64,000 bases of DNA from positions 776,004-840,003 of the forward strand of contig NW_004624881.1 of NCBI RefSeq assembly GCF_000247695.1. The letters are read 5' to 3'. Numbering within the stretch: position 1 is the first letter of the stretch; each line of letters begins with the position of its first letter. This document shows, in pieces, positions 12,050-22,599 of this stretch. This stretch comes from Heterocephalus glaber. Taxonomy: Eukaryota > Chordata > Mammalia > Rodentia > Bathyergidae. The translations under genes were made by a program, and so were the position numbers. Below the pieces are notes generated by a model, which saw nothing but the letters and a program-made list of their open reading frames with translations, ran no database searches and was not told where the DNA came from.

Positions 12050-13800
12050 TGTCTTGCTGCTGACACCAGCATCACAACTCCTGAGCTGGCCACACAGGCT
12101 GTGAGGTATCTGAATCCACACTGCTGAGCCACTAAGAGGCCATAAAGGGTGATGAGCTCCAGAAGTTAGAGCAGAAGGGAACAACAGAAAAGGCCTCTCT
12201 GAGGCTGCTCCTCAATGAAAATTGGAGCCTACTGGAAAAGTGAAGAAAATTTCTGCAATAAATGTACACTGGACCACCATGGCTGGTACGTTGGTGGGAT
12301 CAACACCTCCCATAGAAACCCAGGGGAAGGACAGATAGATCCTGCAGTAGAATCTTGCAGAGTTCAGTCCTTCAAGAGGTCAGGGAGGTCAATTTGGGCC
12401 TTGCAGCCAGAAATCAGCCTGAATCCAAGTGAACTACAGCTGGTTTGCTGAGACTAATAGACTTAGATCTGCTCACTGTTGCCCACGTTGTCTACCGGGA
12501 CAACATAGACGTACCCTGAAGAAGGCCTTTTTTTCATATATATATATTTTTTTTTTCTCTTTTTTCTTCTATTTTTTTCCTCTCCATTCTTTTTCTGCAT
12601 TTCTCTCCCTCTTTGTTCCTGTCCTAGTTTGGATTTTTTCTCTCTCTTCCTTTCTATCAACTGTCACTAATCTTATAGGAAGATGAATAAAGTCTCTAGC
12701 TTCCCTATGGCTGTTACTTTGTTCTATTCTTGTCAATGTTCCTTTGCTCTTTCTCTTCCTCTTGCCTTCAAAAGTCTCCCAAAATTTGCATGATCTTTCT
12801 ATGTCCTGTAGTCTCACTTCTAACCTTTTCCTCTCCTTCTATCTCTCTATCCATCCCTACCTAACCCTTTCTAAATCCTTATCCCAAAGGGTAAATTTGC
12901 TATATTGAAGTGTTTATTTACTACAAACATATTTGGGTTGAACATCAATTTGATCTAGTTCACATAGTTAAAGGTGACAGATTAATTGCTACCACAAATT
13001 GTCATTTTCTAGGCTGTGTTTGATGTCATTGTTTTTGCTGATTGTAGCAACTGGGCTAAGATGTCATGACTGATCTAATCAGTTGTCCTCTCTGTTATGC
13101 TGAAAATGAGATTGTATAAGAGTCATTAGAGACTTAAAGCCTAGAAAGACCAACTATACCTGGAAGATTTATCTGAGCAGCAATCACTACATAAGTGCTC
13201 TAAAAACAAGTAATAAAGATACTCACAATAAGCAATATTGAAGAAACAGCCCAGAAATTAAACCAAAAAACAGCACCACAAACAAAATTAGAAATTAGAA
13301 GACACTTAATCAAGGAACAAAACCAGACATCCACATCACCAAAGGCAAATTCTGGGGAAAATGAGGTGGAAAAATCTGATAATCAACCACCTGCACACCC
13401 TGAACTAATAGTAGAGGAAGTAACAATACAGATGAATGAGATTCTTGAGAAATTCAAGAGAAATAATTTCCCAGATAACTTCAGAGATGGTAAGCAGAAT
13501 GAAAGACATGATTAGAAACTCTAGAAAGGAAACAGATAAAAAATAGATGATCTCAGGACCATGATGGAAGCCATAAATGCCCAGCATAGGAAAGAAATGG
13601 AAACCATGAACTCCCAACTTAGGAAAGAAATGGAATCCATGAAACAGATTCAAATAGATATCCAGAAGATTAATTACTCCACTTAAAGTGGATTGAGTGA
13701 ATGTGAAAATAGAATATCAGACATAAAAGATAGGATTGTGGTTAGTGACCATGAAAAGAGAGATTTCTTAAAAATAGTAATGGACCATGAGAAATCAATC
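12050..13800 (+). mobile_element. L1 5' portion: 5'UTR and ORF1 start
   Basis: Plus-strand L1 piece containing the 5'UTR (about 12,050-13,200, with a pyrimidine-rich part near 12,530-12,860) and the first part of ORF1 (about 13,200-13,800). It aligns block by block with the antisense of 27,300-28,985 and with 41,695-42,850. In ORF1 the coiled-coil section shows two tandem units of about 33 bases, (GCCCAG/TCCCAA)-CATAGG-type followed by AAAGAAATGGAA. ORF1 is broken by stops, and ORF2 and the 3'UTR are absent: past 13,800 the sequence is unrelated. Confidence 0.8.
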
Positions 13801-14213
13801 CCCAGCTGGCCTCTTTCTGTGCCCCATGGGTGACTGACCCCCACTCCAGGGTGTCTCTTAGGGACAAAATTCAGGGCAGGGCACTGCCAGTGCTGGGCTT
13901 CCCAGGCCCCATCCATCTGTAGCTCAGCCCTCATGAATCTCTCTGTTCTTCTGTCTGTCTGCCTCTTCACTTCCAAGGGCTACCAGGATGGAAAGGCCTG
14001 GAAAGTGAGGAAAGTTACAGCCCTGAGAACCCTGAGAAATTTTATTTGTTCAAACACATAACACATTCATTGCTGGATATCTCCAAAGAGAATTGCTAAT
14101 TGTCCAGGACCACAAAAAGAATAAGAGAGAGTGGCAGAGCCTAGAAGAACAGTGAAGGTTTGGAATTTACTTAAAGTCAGGATCAAGTCTGAGTCACTTT
14201 GGGCAGCATTTGT

Positions 14214-14309
14214 TTTTTGGGTTTTGTTTTTTTGGTACTGGGGATCAAACTTGGGAACTTGTGCTTTGGGGCAGGCATTGGAACCACTGGGCTAAATGCC
14301 CAGGGCCAT
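14214..14309 (-). mobile_element. ID-type SINE with target duplication
   Basis: tRNA-derived ID-like SINE in minus orientation: a T-rich tail on the left (TTTTTTTGGTACTGGGGATC) and the antisense of GCCTGGGCATTTAGC at the right. It is flanked by a perfect 13-bp duplication, GGGCAGCATTTGT, at 14,201-14,213 and 14,310-14,322. The body is diverged from the other ID copies here. Confidence 0.85.
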
Positions 14310-14322
14310 GGGCAGCATTTGT

Positions 14323-15041
14323 GACTGGCATTCATCTCTCTGAGAGCCAGGTTTCCTCATCTGAATACAGAGTGATATTGGAACGTGCACAGTGGGGTTG
14401 TGATGGTGTGGACTGGGGAGGTAACTGAGTCCCCAGCTTCTTTGATTCACAGTGGTGGGATGTAGGGAGGGGAGCTGTGGCTATCCTCAGATTAAAGGAG
14501 AGAGAGAAGAGCAGAGGACTGAAAGGGGCCAGGAAGGTGAGGGTCTGGCCTTCGGCACTGGGCTGAGGTCCTTTGTTGGTTGGGGTGGTGTCAGTCTGAT
14601 TGGCTTGTGACTCCAGGATCTGGGTGGAGCAACTGCATACAGGTGGCCTTGGGGTCCACCTCTGGCCCCTCAGCCCTTCCTGTCTGCACAGTTCCCTCAC
14701 TGCTTCTCAGTTTCCAGTAGTCAGCAGTGGGGTCGACAATGCCCTCCTTCAGGAAGGTTTTGCTTTGGAGCCAGCAAACTTTTAAGTCATGGGTGTAGGT
14801 GTTGTGATGGGAAAGCTAATAACAGAAGCCACCCAAGATGTAGACTGAACACTTGTTTATAGTCTAAACTCAATGCATGCTTTGCTGTTTTAATGGCTGT
14901 ATCACGAGCTCTCATGGTGGAGACAGTGTCGGGGCTCGGGTGGGTAACATAGGTAGCAACTTGGTCTGGCAGAGGTGAGCATGAAGTGAGAGCAAATTCT
15001 GTGAGTCCTGGTGAGCCACGCTGGCTGGACTCACTGCTGGC
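14323..15041. other. Non-coding DNA downstream of oxidase pseudogene
   Basis: Lies 3' of the last oxidase exon (minus strand); any 3'UTR would be here. I see no clear AATAAA close to the stop on the minus strand and no other gene. Confidence 0.4.
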
Positions 15042-15874
15042 CTACAGCTCCTTTTTGGAGTGGGGCTCTCTCGCATCCCTGGGTTCCTGTCCCTCAACCA
15101 AGCCCACAGCCGCCTGGATGCTTTTGGCTGCCCTGAGTCCAGACTTGATGGCCATGTCAATCCAGCTGTTGGGGAGGGCCATGTGCTCCCCTTTGAAGTA
15201 CACCTGCCCTTCTGGCTGGCTGAGGTCCTTGGCATAGTCCACTAATTGGTAGGGGGTGAAGAAGGTGAAGCCACCCATGGAGTGGGGCTCATGGCCCCAG
15301 TTCTTGACAAAGGAGTAGGGGCACAAGGCCCAGAGCTCCTCCTTGGGGAAGTTGTGGATGCTGGCCAGGTCGTCCAGCACTATGTCCACCACCCACATGT
15401 GGTCCCTGGCTGAGAAGAAGCGGGTGTTGTCATCCAGGGTGTAGGAGGCCAGAATGACCCCGGTGCCACTAGGGAAGACATGCTTGGGGTAGTAGATGAA
15501 GTGGGACGGTGAATCGGTGATGGACCTGCCTCTGTGGATGCCATCGTGCTCGGAGAAGGGCTGAGTGCAGGCCAGGATCACCTCGGTGGTGCTCATGTAC
15601 TGAACCAAGTGCAGCACATCCTCCTTGCTGCCAGACAGGAGTGGCCAGAAGCTGAGGGGCAGGATGGCCCTGGCAGGAGTGGCCATGACCATGAAGTCAG
15701 TGGTCAGGTGCGCCCTGGGCCACAGGGAGTCAGGTGTCCTGTAGGTGACCTTGGACATGGTTCCCAACTGTCTCCACCTCCTCTGCCGGTGAGTGCAGCT
15801 GCACTGTGCCCGGCTGAAAGGCCTAGGGCAGGGCCTGGGGCAGCTGGTCAAAGCCCCCAATGATCTCATGTGAC
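15042..15874 (-). pseudogene. L-amino-acid oxidase pseudogene, last exon
   Basis: C-terminal exon of a secreted FAD-dependent L-amino-acid oxidase (LAO1/IL4I1 family), which converts L-amino acids to keto acids with ammonia and hydrogen peroxide. The exon opens after a CTCAG acceptor with SHEIIGGFDQLPQALP, the family's GG(F/W)D substrate-domain motif. It ends with FTPYQLVDYAKDL, VYFKGEHMALPNSWID, then MAIKSGLRAAKSIQAA, the closing FAD-binding segment, and a TAG at 15,042-15,044. Lesions: an in-frame TAG at 15,823-15,825 (PQALP then stop), and a one-base shift near 15,755 that moves HVQG onto the frame of VTYRTPDSLW. Downstream of the shift some 230 codons remain open. The FAD-contact segment usually reads AGE(H/Y)TA; here it is KGEHMA, a sign of relaxed constraint. 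Whether it is LAO1 or another paralogue is not settled. Confidence 0.85.
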
Positions 15875-16739
15875 CTGAGGTGGGAGGGAGGCAGAGGGAA
15901 GTAGTTGGAGAGGAGGTGGGAGGAGCCTGGGTCCCCAAGCCTGCAGATCAGAGAGTGGTCAGACGTGGTGATGCCCAGACAGGAAGGGCTGGTCCAGCAG
16001 AGAAGTGCAGCCACATAGTGCCTGCCCAACCTCCACTCTCGGGCCAAGGCTGGCAGAGACCCAGGACTCAGCTTTTGCCCTTCAGCACACAGCCAGGGCC
16101 CCAAATGCAGTGTGGACACCCCGAGACCCCTCATTCTCTTAAGACTTTCTGTGGTCCCTCTTTCCTATGGCAGTGCTTGGCTTGAATTTCAGTGGATTCA
16201 CCCTGAACCTCAAGGCTGAGAAGTGGGAGGGGTGTGGAGGAGCCTGGGTGCCTCAGTGTCCCCCTAGGGGCTCCCTGGCTCAGGCGCCCTGGGCCTCAGG
16301 AGGTCTGGGGCCTGTTGAGTCTCAGAGTTGATGGGTTCATCTGCACAGATCCTCTGGGGCCAGCAACCAAGGTGGGGCATGCTCTGGATCAGCACCTCTG
16401 GCACATTTACCTGAACTTAAAGCTGGCAAGAGCCCCGGTGTGGAGCCCTGGCTCAGCGGAGGTCGCAGTGTGCATCACAGGAGGACAGAATCTCTGGCTC
16501 CTGATTTCACAGTGGGGTTCTGACAGGTGCTACTGGGACACACTGCAGGGCGAGTTCTCAGGTCCTGGCTCTGGGGGTGCCGACCCCATCCCAAGAGTTC
16601 AGAAATCTCTGCCCGCTGCCTCCCTGGCTCCCATTCCTTTAGGGATGTTCACCTGGTTTATTTCTTCCTTCTTCAAAGTGGAATGGAAGAAATAAAGATA
16701 GGTAGAAAAGAGACAAGGAAATTGGGATTTTGGTATGGT

Positions 16740-16848
16740 TTTTTAGACATGGATGTAGCTCAGACTGGCCTTGAACTCATGGTGATCCTCCTGCCTCAGC
16801 CTCACAAGTGCTGGGGATGAAAAGTGTGTGCGACAACAACGGGTGGAA
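16740..16848 (-). mobile_element. B1-like SINE
   Basis: Antisense 7SL-derived SINE: the plus strand shows ATGTAGCTCAGACTGGCCTTG, AACTCATGGTGATCCTCCTG and CCTCAGCCTCACAAGTGCTGG, the classic reverse B1/Alu series. The poly(A) side at the left is diverged. Confidence 0.8.
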
Positions 16849-16868
16849 ATTGGAATTTTAAAACTGCA

Positions 16869-17317
16869 GTTTTTCTTAGATTCTTTTATTGGTACATTTT
16901 AGGTATACAGTACATTTACATTTATCATTGGGATCTTGTACCTGTACATGATGGATCTTGGTTCTTATTTTTTTCCCATTTGCTGTCTTCCTTTCACCTC
17001 CTCCACCCCTCCCTATTTACAAAGACTTTGTTTCCATTTTTTTCCTTTTCTCATAATTTTTCCCTTCCCTTCTTTCCTTTCTCCTACCCTTCCAAATTCC
17101 CCTACCCTTTGGACATCTTATTCCTATTTCCCATTATCAGTTATTCATTTTAATCCTTATTTACATTTTCAGTTTCTCACACTAGAGAAACTATTCGGTA
17201 TTTACACATGTGTCCTATTTATTTCACTTAAGAGTATGTCCTCAATATGCATCCATTTAGCTATAAATGTCTCTAGTTTCTCATTTTTTATAGCTGAATA
17301 GTCAACTGGAAACTGGA
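16869..17317 (-). mobile_element. 5'-truncated L1 3' end with target duplication
   Basis: Minus-strand L1 3'UTR and adjoining sequence, matching the segment at about 53,306-53,720 and the opposite-strand piece at 21,448-21,632 (TTTTATTGGTACATTTTAGG is shared). It is bounded by a perfect 10-bp repeat, TAAAACTGCA, at 16,859-16,868 and 17,318-17,327, which marks it as an independent retrotransposition into the oxidase intron. Confidence 0.85.
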
Positions 17318-17888
17318 TAAAACTGCACTTGTAAGAAAATCTTCAGCTTCAGTACACAAGTTACTCAAGCCCTTTCCTTCCAGGAAACTCACTTGGAAAA
17401 AATTCCTAAGGGAATTTGCAAGGCATGGTGAGCCTGTAAAGTGGGCTCTTGGCCTGTGCACTTCCCATGAGCCGCACTTCCTGCCCCATCCCCCAGAGGA
17501 AACAGTGGTGTTACTGGGCCTCAGATCTCAGTGTGAAACCCAGGGAGTCCGCACTGTAAGAGCCCCATGGGTGGCCGGACTGGTAGCAGGACACACACCC
17601 TAAGGCCTCATCTGGGCATCACCGCAGCCCCTGAAACACACGCAGCTCCAGACCGCAGGGCCCCTGTGAGGCACAGTCTGCTGCTTCATGTAGCTTTCAG
17701 TTTGTGCCCAGTGAATCCCTTCCTGTCTGTCTGATGTCCTGAAAACCTTCTCTGTGGTTGTCAGTGGCCTTCTGCTTCAGGCTGTAGGGGCAGTTGTACA
17801 GACCCCTCCTTCCTCCAGGAAGCTGTTTGTCCAGTCCTCCCCAGGAGCCAAGACCTCTGCCCCTGCCCACTCCCACCCGACTCCCCAC

Positions 17889-18022
17889 CATGGTTCATGG
17901 AAGAAGATGAAGCCACACAGCTTTTCCTTGAAGGCCTCATAGTAGCCTGAATCTCCGTTCAACAGGTTCCAAATCATCTGCACGGCCCCACAGCTCAGGT
18001 TCGCCACTTTGAGCAGGAACTC
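17889..18022 (-). pseudogene. L-amino-acid oxidase pseudogene, internal exon
   Basis: 134-bp exon on the minus strand bounded by an acceptor (CATCCCAG) and a donor (CCATG then GTGGGG). It encodes EFLLKVANLSCGAVQMIW followed by NLLNGDSGYYEAF and KEKLCGFIFFHE, which corresponds to the family block around NLS.GAV..I..LLN.(D/E)SG(Y/F)Y. When spliced to the exon at 15,874 the frame continues as HEPW then SHEIIGGFDQL with no lost base, good evidence that these are two exons of one former gene rather than a processed copy. The exon itself has no stop. Upstream exons (signal peptide and N-terminal FAD Rossmann fold with GxGxxG) should lie at higher coordinates; I could not recognise them. Confidence 0.8.
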
Positions 18023-18790
18023 CTGGGATGCAAAGAGGAGGCCAGAGTCACACAGTGGGGCAGCCCCAAGAGGCCCGCCCTGCTACCCACCCGGGCTGTG
18101 GCTCCCGGGCGCCCACACTTGGGGCTCGGCTGGGCACGGGCGAATGCTCAGTCCCGGTGAGGGAAAGCAGCAGAAGAGGAGCCCCCGAAGGCCTTTCTCT
18201 TGTGTGCCCTCCTTAGTGTTAACTCCTGTGGGAAGTGAGTGCACCTCGGGCTGCCCTGAGAGCCTAAACCAGATATGGGAGCTGCAGTGTCTCAGGGTTA
18301 AAGAAACCCGATGCATACACAAATGAAAGAGCAAAATAAAAGATGGAAGATGGGAAACGGAGGAAAGAAGAGATGGAGGGGGCAGGGGATGGGAAGAGTG
18401 GAAGTGTGTCAGGCACGCGCACCAACTCCACACTGTGAATGTGATCGTACTAAACAATGATAAGAAAAGATGGAGCTAAGTCCAGATCTTCATGCTCATC
18501 TGCAGGACAGCTTGGCTTCTTGCCCAGGACCCAGGGCCGGGGGAGTCTGAGTGGCGAGTGTCCCTTCTCTCCCTCCCTGCTGCCTGCTGACCTATCGTGT
18601 CTGTCCGCAGGGACTCCCAGGTCCTAAGGCCCCTGCCCGTCCAGGGAGCCCATAGTGGCCGCAGCCGGGCTGTGCTGTGCCTCATCACCAGGGGAGGGGC
18701 CTGAAGGAGCTGGGTGCTGGCCTCTACAGCATTGGAGTCAAGAGCGATGCCCTCAGGGCACCAAGTCCCAGTCAGAGCAGTGACCCTCAA
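18023..18790. other. Non-coding DNA upstream of oxidase exon
   Basis: Presumed intron or former upstream part of the oxidase gene. The portion near 18,320-18,470 is purine-rich and vaguely like the L1 3'UTR at 23,490-23,640. No exon could be supported. Confidence 0.35.
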
Positions 18791-18794
18791 GAAG

Positions 18795-18978
18795 GGCCAG
18801 GAAGCTCTGCTCTGGGGACACCTGTACTCCAGCTCTCGGGGAGGCTGAGACAGGAGGACCGTGAGTTTGAATCCAGCCAAGGCAACTTAACAATCTAGTG
18901 AGACCCTGTCTCAAAATAAACAAAGAAAAAGGGCTGGGGATGTGGCCCAGTGTGAAGGCCCTGGGTCCCAGCAGTGCC
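18795..18978 (+). mobile_element. Composite B1 + ID SINE
   Basis: A 7SL-type half (ACCTGTACTCCAGCTCTCGG, GGAGGCTGAGACAGGAGGAC, GACCCTGTCTCAAAATAAAC) is fused to an ID-type half (GGGCTGGGGATGTGGCCCAG, CCTGGGTCCCAGCAG). This arrangement, B1 with a deleted ID, is characteristic of squirrel-like and some other non-murine rodents. Confidence 0.8.
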
Positions 18979-18979
18979 T

Positions 18980-20485
18980 AAAGGAAAGTGGGTGGGGAGA
19001 GCAGTGCCAGACTTTAACATAAAGGGTCAGGAGGCAGAGGCAGACAGCTCCCAGTGGGGTGCGTGTTCCAGGGATTTGGGGACCCAGGGCCCTGGAGATC
19101 TCTGGTCATCTTACTTCCACAGTCCCCCTGTCACCTTTGTCCCCTTCCCTTCTGGACCTGAGTGCACAGTGACCATCCACATGCAAACACAGTCCCTGGG
19201 CCCAACCTCTGATGTAACAACAAAGGGGAAACTGCAACCTCTGCCAATCTGGGTTTGCTCAAAACCAATGCTTCTGCTTCTCATGCCCTGCCCCACCCCG
19301 CTTCCTTCTCAGGACCACAACAGAGACAAACTCACTTCCAGGTGACCTTATGGCTCCCTCTAGGGCCCACTGCAGGCAGGCATGGTGGACCCCTCCCTGC
19401 AGTGTCCTTTGTGTGTTGTGGTGCTGGGGCACATGCCCAGCCAGTGCTGTGCCTCCTGGCTCTGTGAGGATGTCCCATCAGCCAAGGCCATGCACCTGTG
19501 ACCATGGTCCCAGGATAGAACACAGTCTTTACCTTAACCCACCTGCCAGTGCTCTCCTTCCAGCAGGGCTTCCTGGTGTAAGTCAGGACTTCTGCACAGT
19601 GAGGAGGCATGGGCGGGCAGGCACGCTGCTCTGATGTGACCCCTCCTTCCATGCTGCAGTGCTGCATGAGGCTTTCTTCCCACACCTCTGCCTACCTTGG
19701 ACCCTCTGCCAATGCAGACTGGTTCCCCGGGGTACCGCACTGAGCAAGCGGTGTCCAGGTCAGGGCCAGCCTTAGGGATAGGGTTAGAACTTTCATTTAG
19801 CTGAGGAAGCAGAGTGCAGAAGATCTCTGAGTGGTGGGCATGGTCCTGCTGGGGTGGTCACCAGGGGCTGCGAAAGAGCCACTCAGGTGACTGACCTTGG
19901 TGGAGAAGGAGTTCTATTTCTCCAGCACGCAGGGGCAGCTACTGCTGTTCAGCTCCTCTTGACCTGGGCATGGGAGGAGGAGGGAGGTCATGCGCAGAGG
20001 CTCCAGCCTGTACACCACACTGTGTTGGCCTTGCTTCCACCTGTGTGGGAGCCAGGCTCTGGTGGCCCAGTCCCCACAGTGCCCAAAGGACAAAGGTGCC
20101 TTGGATGGGGGAGTTGCCACCTCTGCTCTCAGGCTCACCGCCAGCTCTCCTGCCACCCCAGAGGTCTCAGAAGGGACATGATGCCCTGTCCTGCCTTGAG
20201 GAGAGTTTTCTTTTGACCCAAGAGCCTTTAGGTTTAATGAGTATTTTATGTCTTATTTATAATGAACAGGGAATATAGAGTGTGGAGAAACTATAAAAAT
20301 CACAAAATGCAACATCTTTTAACCAAATAGGTATCACAAAAAATACAATATTTAGGTAAAAATAATGAAATTGGTGGACAATCTACCACTGCTTGGATTA
20401 AACACTGATCTGGAAAGTTATCATGAAGGACAGTTTGGAGGGAGATGGGATATGGAATGAATTGGGTGATAGAAATCATGTCACT
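18980..20485. other. GC-moderate non-coding DNA
   Basis: Moderately GC-rich sequence with several short open frames, none with a recognised motif. If the oxidase gene once extended upstream, its N-terminal exons would be in this stretch or beyond; the minus strand near 19,950-20,020 has a faint resemblance that I could not confirm. Confidence 0.35.
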
Positions 20486-20488
20486 AAT

Positions 20489-20574
20489 TTTATTTTTGGT
20501 ACCAGGGATCAAATTCAGGACCTTCAGGTTGCAAGGCAGGAGGTGAAACTAGTGAGCTAAATCCCTGGCCCAGC
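20489..20574 (-). mobile_element. ID-type SINE
   Basis: Antisense ID SINE: TTTTGGTACCAGGGATCAAA at the left and GAGCTAAATCCCTGGCCCAG at the right, the reverse of the tRNA-like head. I could not find a clear target duplication. Confidence 0.8.
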
Positions 20575-20589
20575 TTTGTGCTTTTAGAA

Positions 20590-21110
20590 ACTAAATGTCT
20601 GCACATAGCAGTGGTATCATGCACTAGCTTTCTTTCTGTTGTCTGGCTTATTTCACTTCCTATGGTGTCCTCTGGGTAATCTATATTATGGCAAGTGGCA
20701 AGACCTTCTGTAAGGCCAAATAATCCATGACACATACACATATGTATGTATGGAAGGATGAATATAATTGTGTGTATTACATTTTCTATATCTATTCATC
20801 CATCAGTGCACACTTATGCTGTTTCCGTATCTTTGCCACTGTGATAATTCTCCAGTGAACACACAGGAATGGAGCTATCTTTAAGAGGTGATGATTCATC
20901 TTCCTTGGGTGTATGCCCAGGAAAAGCATTGCTGGCTCAAACAGTAGTTTTATTTTTGACTTCATTAGGAACCCCACAATGTCTATATCAAATCCACACC
21001 CCAGCAGCAGTGTACCGGGGTTCCTTTTGCTCAAAATCCCTGCCAACTTTATCTCTTGTCTTTTTGATAATAGCCATTCTTAGGGTGTCTTCTGAGACTT
21101 CCTGCTGCCC
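20590..21110 (-). mobile_element. Old L1 3' fragment
   Basis: Antisense of the distal part of an L1: GTCTGGCTTATTTCACTTCC, TTTCTATATCTATTCATCCATC, GTATGCCCAGGAAAAGCATTGC, and TTTTTGATAATAGCCATTC occur in the order known for old L1 families. There is no open frame. Confidence 0.75.
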
Positions 21111-21447
21111 CAGAGCCCAGGGATTCAGGAGGTGGCCAGGCTGAGCTGCTGTGGACTTTGCCATCCCTCCTCCCCCACTGCAGTTAAGGATCCAATGAGC
21201 TGTCATCAGGAGGTCTGACCCTGCTGCTGTGCCAAGTCTGAAAGGAACAGCAGGGTTGTGGGGCCCAGGCAGAGGTGGCTAGCAGGATTCAGGGCTCAGA
21301 ACACAGAGTTGGTCATGGAGTGACAAAGAATCAACCATATTTGTGCCCTCAGGTTCTACTGCTTGCTTGCAGTGGGCAGGCTCGTGCAGCAATGCAGGCC
21401 CATTCCATGTACCCCACACTCACATGCATTCAAAGTCACCTGGAAGA

Positions 21448-21632
21448 AAAGAAAAAAAATGGAAATGAAATCTATGTAAATAGGGAAGGGTGGAGGGGGT
21501 GAAGGGTGCACAGGTAATGGGGGAAAAAATAAGAACTAAGATTCATCATGCACAGGTACAAGCACCCAATGATAAATGTAAATGTATTGTATACCTAAAA
21601 TGTACCAATGTAAGAATTAAAAAGAAAACAAG
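21448..21632 (+). mobile_element. Short L1 3' end insertion with 15-bp duplication
   Basis: A strongly 5'-truncated plus-strand L1 tail (TAAATGTATTGTATACCTAA then AATGTACCAATGTAAGAATT and an A-rich end). It is flanked by a perfect 15-bp duplication, AAGTCACCTGGAAGA, at 21,433-21,447 and 21,633-21,647. The same tail occurs in antisense at 16,869 onward. Confidence 0.88.
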
Positions 21633-21779
21633 AAGTCACCTGGAAGACCGGGTCCCTGGTAAATAGCAAGGTGGACGAGGACCAGGCCTGGTGGATGTGC
21701 AGAGCGAGGGACATGGGGAGAGCTGAGCGCACACACTGCATTAGTGGTGTTGGCTCAGGAGGAAGGCAGGCTGAGTTGT

Positions 21780-21930
21780 CTAGGGCAGAGCCGTGTGTGT
21801 AGTGGGAGCATGTAGTGGGGGCATGCATGCAGTACCACCATGTGTGCATGTCATAGTCATGTGTGTGAAGTTACATGTGTGTGGTAGATTCATGTGCATG
21901 TAGTTATGTGTGGTGGAGGCATGTGGTACA
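21780..21930. repeat. GT-rich imperfect repeat
   Basis: Loose reiterations of CATGTGTGTG, GTAGTGGGAGCATG and GTAGTGGGGGCATG. This is a low-complexity stretch, not a clean microsatellite. Confidence 0.5.
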
Positions 21931-22329
21931 GTTGTGCCATGATGACAGCTCTGTGTGTCCCTGGCCCAGCCTCCATACAGGTGTGTGCTGAGGGTGTCCT
22001 CACTTCTGAGTTACCGGCCATGGGTATGGCTGCCATCGGGCCCTGGGTGACTTCAGCCCGAGGTGTCCCTGCCCCATCTTCCCACAGCTGGTGCTTCTCT
22101 GGCTGCATGACTTCCTCCACACCCCACTGACCCCACCTCCCAGGCATGGGAACACCTGCCCCACTGGCCCCAGAGCTGGTTCGAGCTCAGGACTCCCGTG
22201 GGATTGTTGTCCCAGATGTCAGGTCAGGTCTGTGTATCCTGGACTCTCCTGTCCTACCTCCCCTGCCCTCCACAGAGAAATCCAGGGCTCACAGTGTCCT
22301 CCAAGCCCACCCTGGCCCTGCCCTGCTCT

Positions 22330-22510
22330 TATCTCCCTTCCCTCTGCTGCAGTTACATGGGCCTCTTGCCAGTCACCACAGTCCAGCAGTCTTCAGCCCC
22401 AGGACCTTTGTACTCACTGTTCTCTCCTGGAATGATCTTCCCCATGGCCTCACCTCCCAAGATGCCTTCAAAGCTATTCCTGGGAGCCACCCTGTGTCAG
22501 CTCTCCCCCC
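22330..22510 (+). mobile_element. L2 3' end-like fragment
   Basis: The string around CAGGACCTTTGTACTCACTG, TTCTCTCCTGGAATGATCTTCC and CCATGGCCTC resembles the 3' end of L2 LINEs on the plus strand. Ends and subfamily are not resolvable. Confidence 0.5.
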
Positions 22511-22599
22511 AGCCTGCTTTAGCTCTCCCACAGCACACACTTCCTTCCAACAGCCCGTCATCAGTGGTGAGGAGAAAAGGAAATTATTTTGTTTGAGGA

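Larger units (their letters stand above)
15875..17888 (-). other. Intron of oxidase pseudogene
   Basis: Sequence between the two oxidase exons. It begins on the minus strand with a GT donor (17,887-17,888) and ends with a CAG acceptor at 15,875-15,877. Insertions inside it include a B1-like SINE near 16,740 and an L1 3' piece at 16,869-17,317. Confidence 0.65.

Noticed and set aside
12530..12860. Pyrimidine-rich stretch that might be a regulatory tract
   Set aside because: It aligns with the antisense of 28,050-28,330, both being L1 5'UTR.
15534..15863. Plus-strand frame of 109 codons
   Set aside because: Shadow of the oxidase exon on the minus strand.
19890..20060. Possible upstream oxidase exon (minus strand, RLEPLRMTS resembling an ELGxMRMPS block)
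   Set aside because: The resemblance is short, there is no consistent frame, and splice sites were not convincing. It may be chance; a tblastn search with the family would decide.
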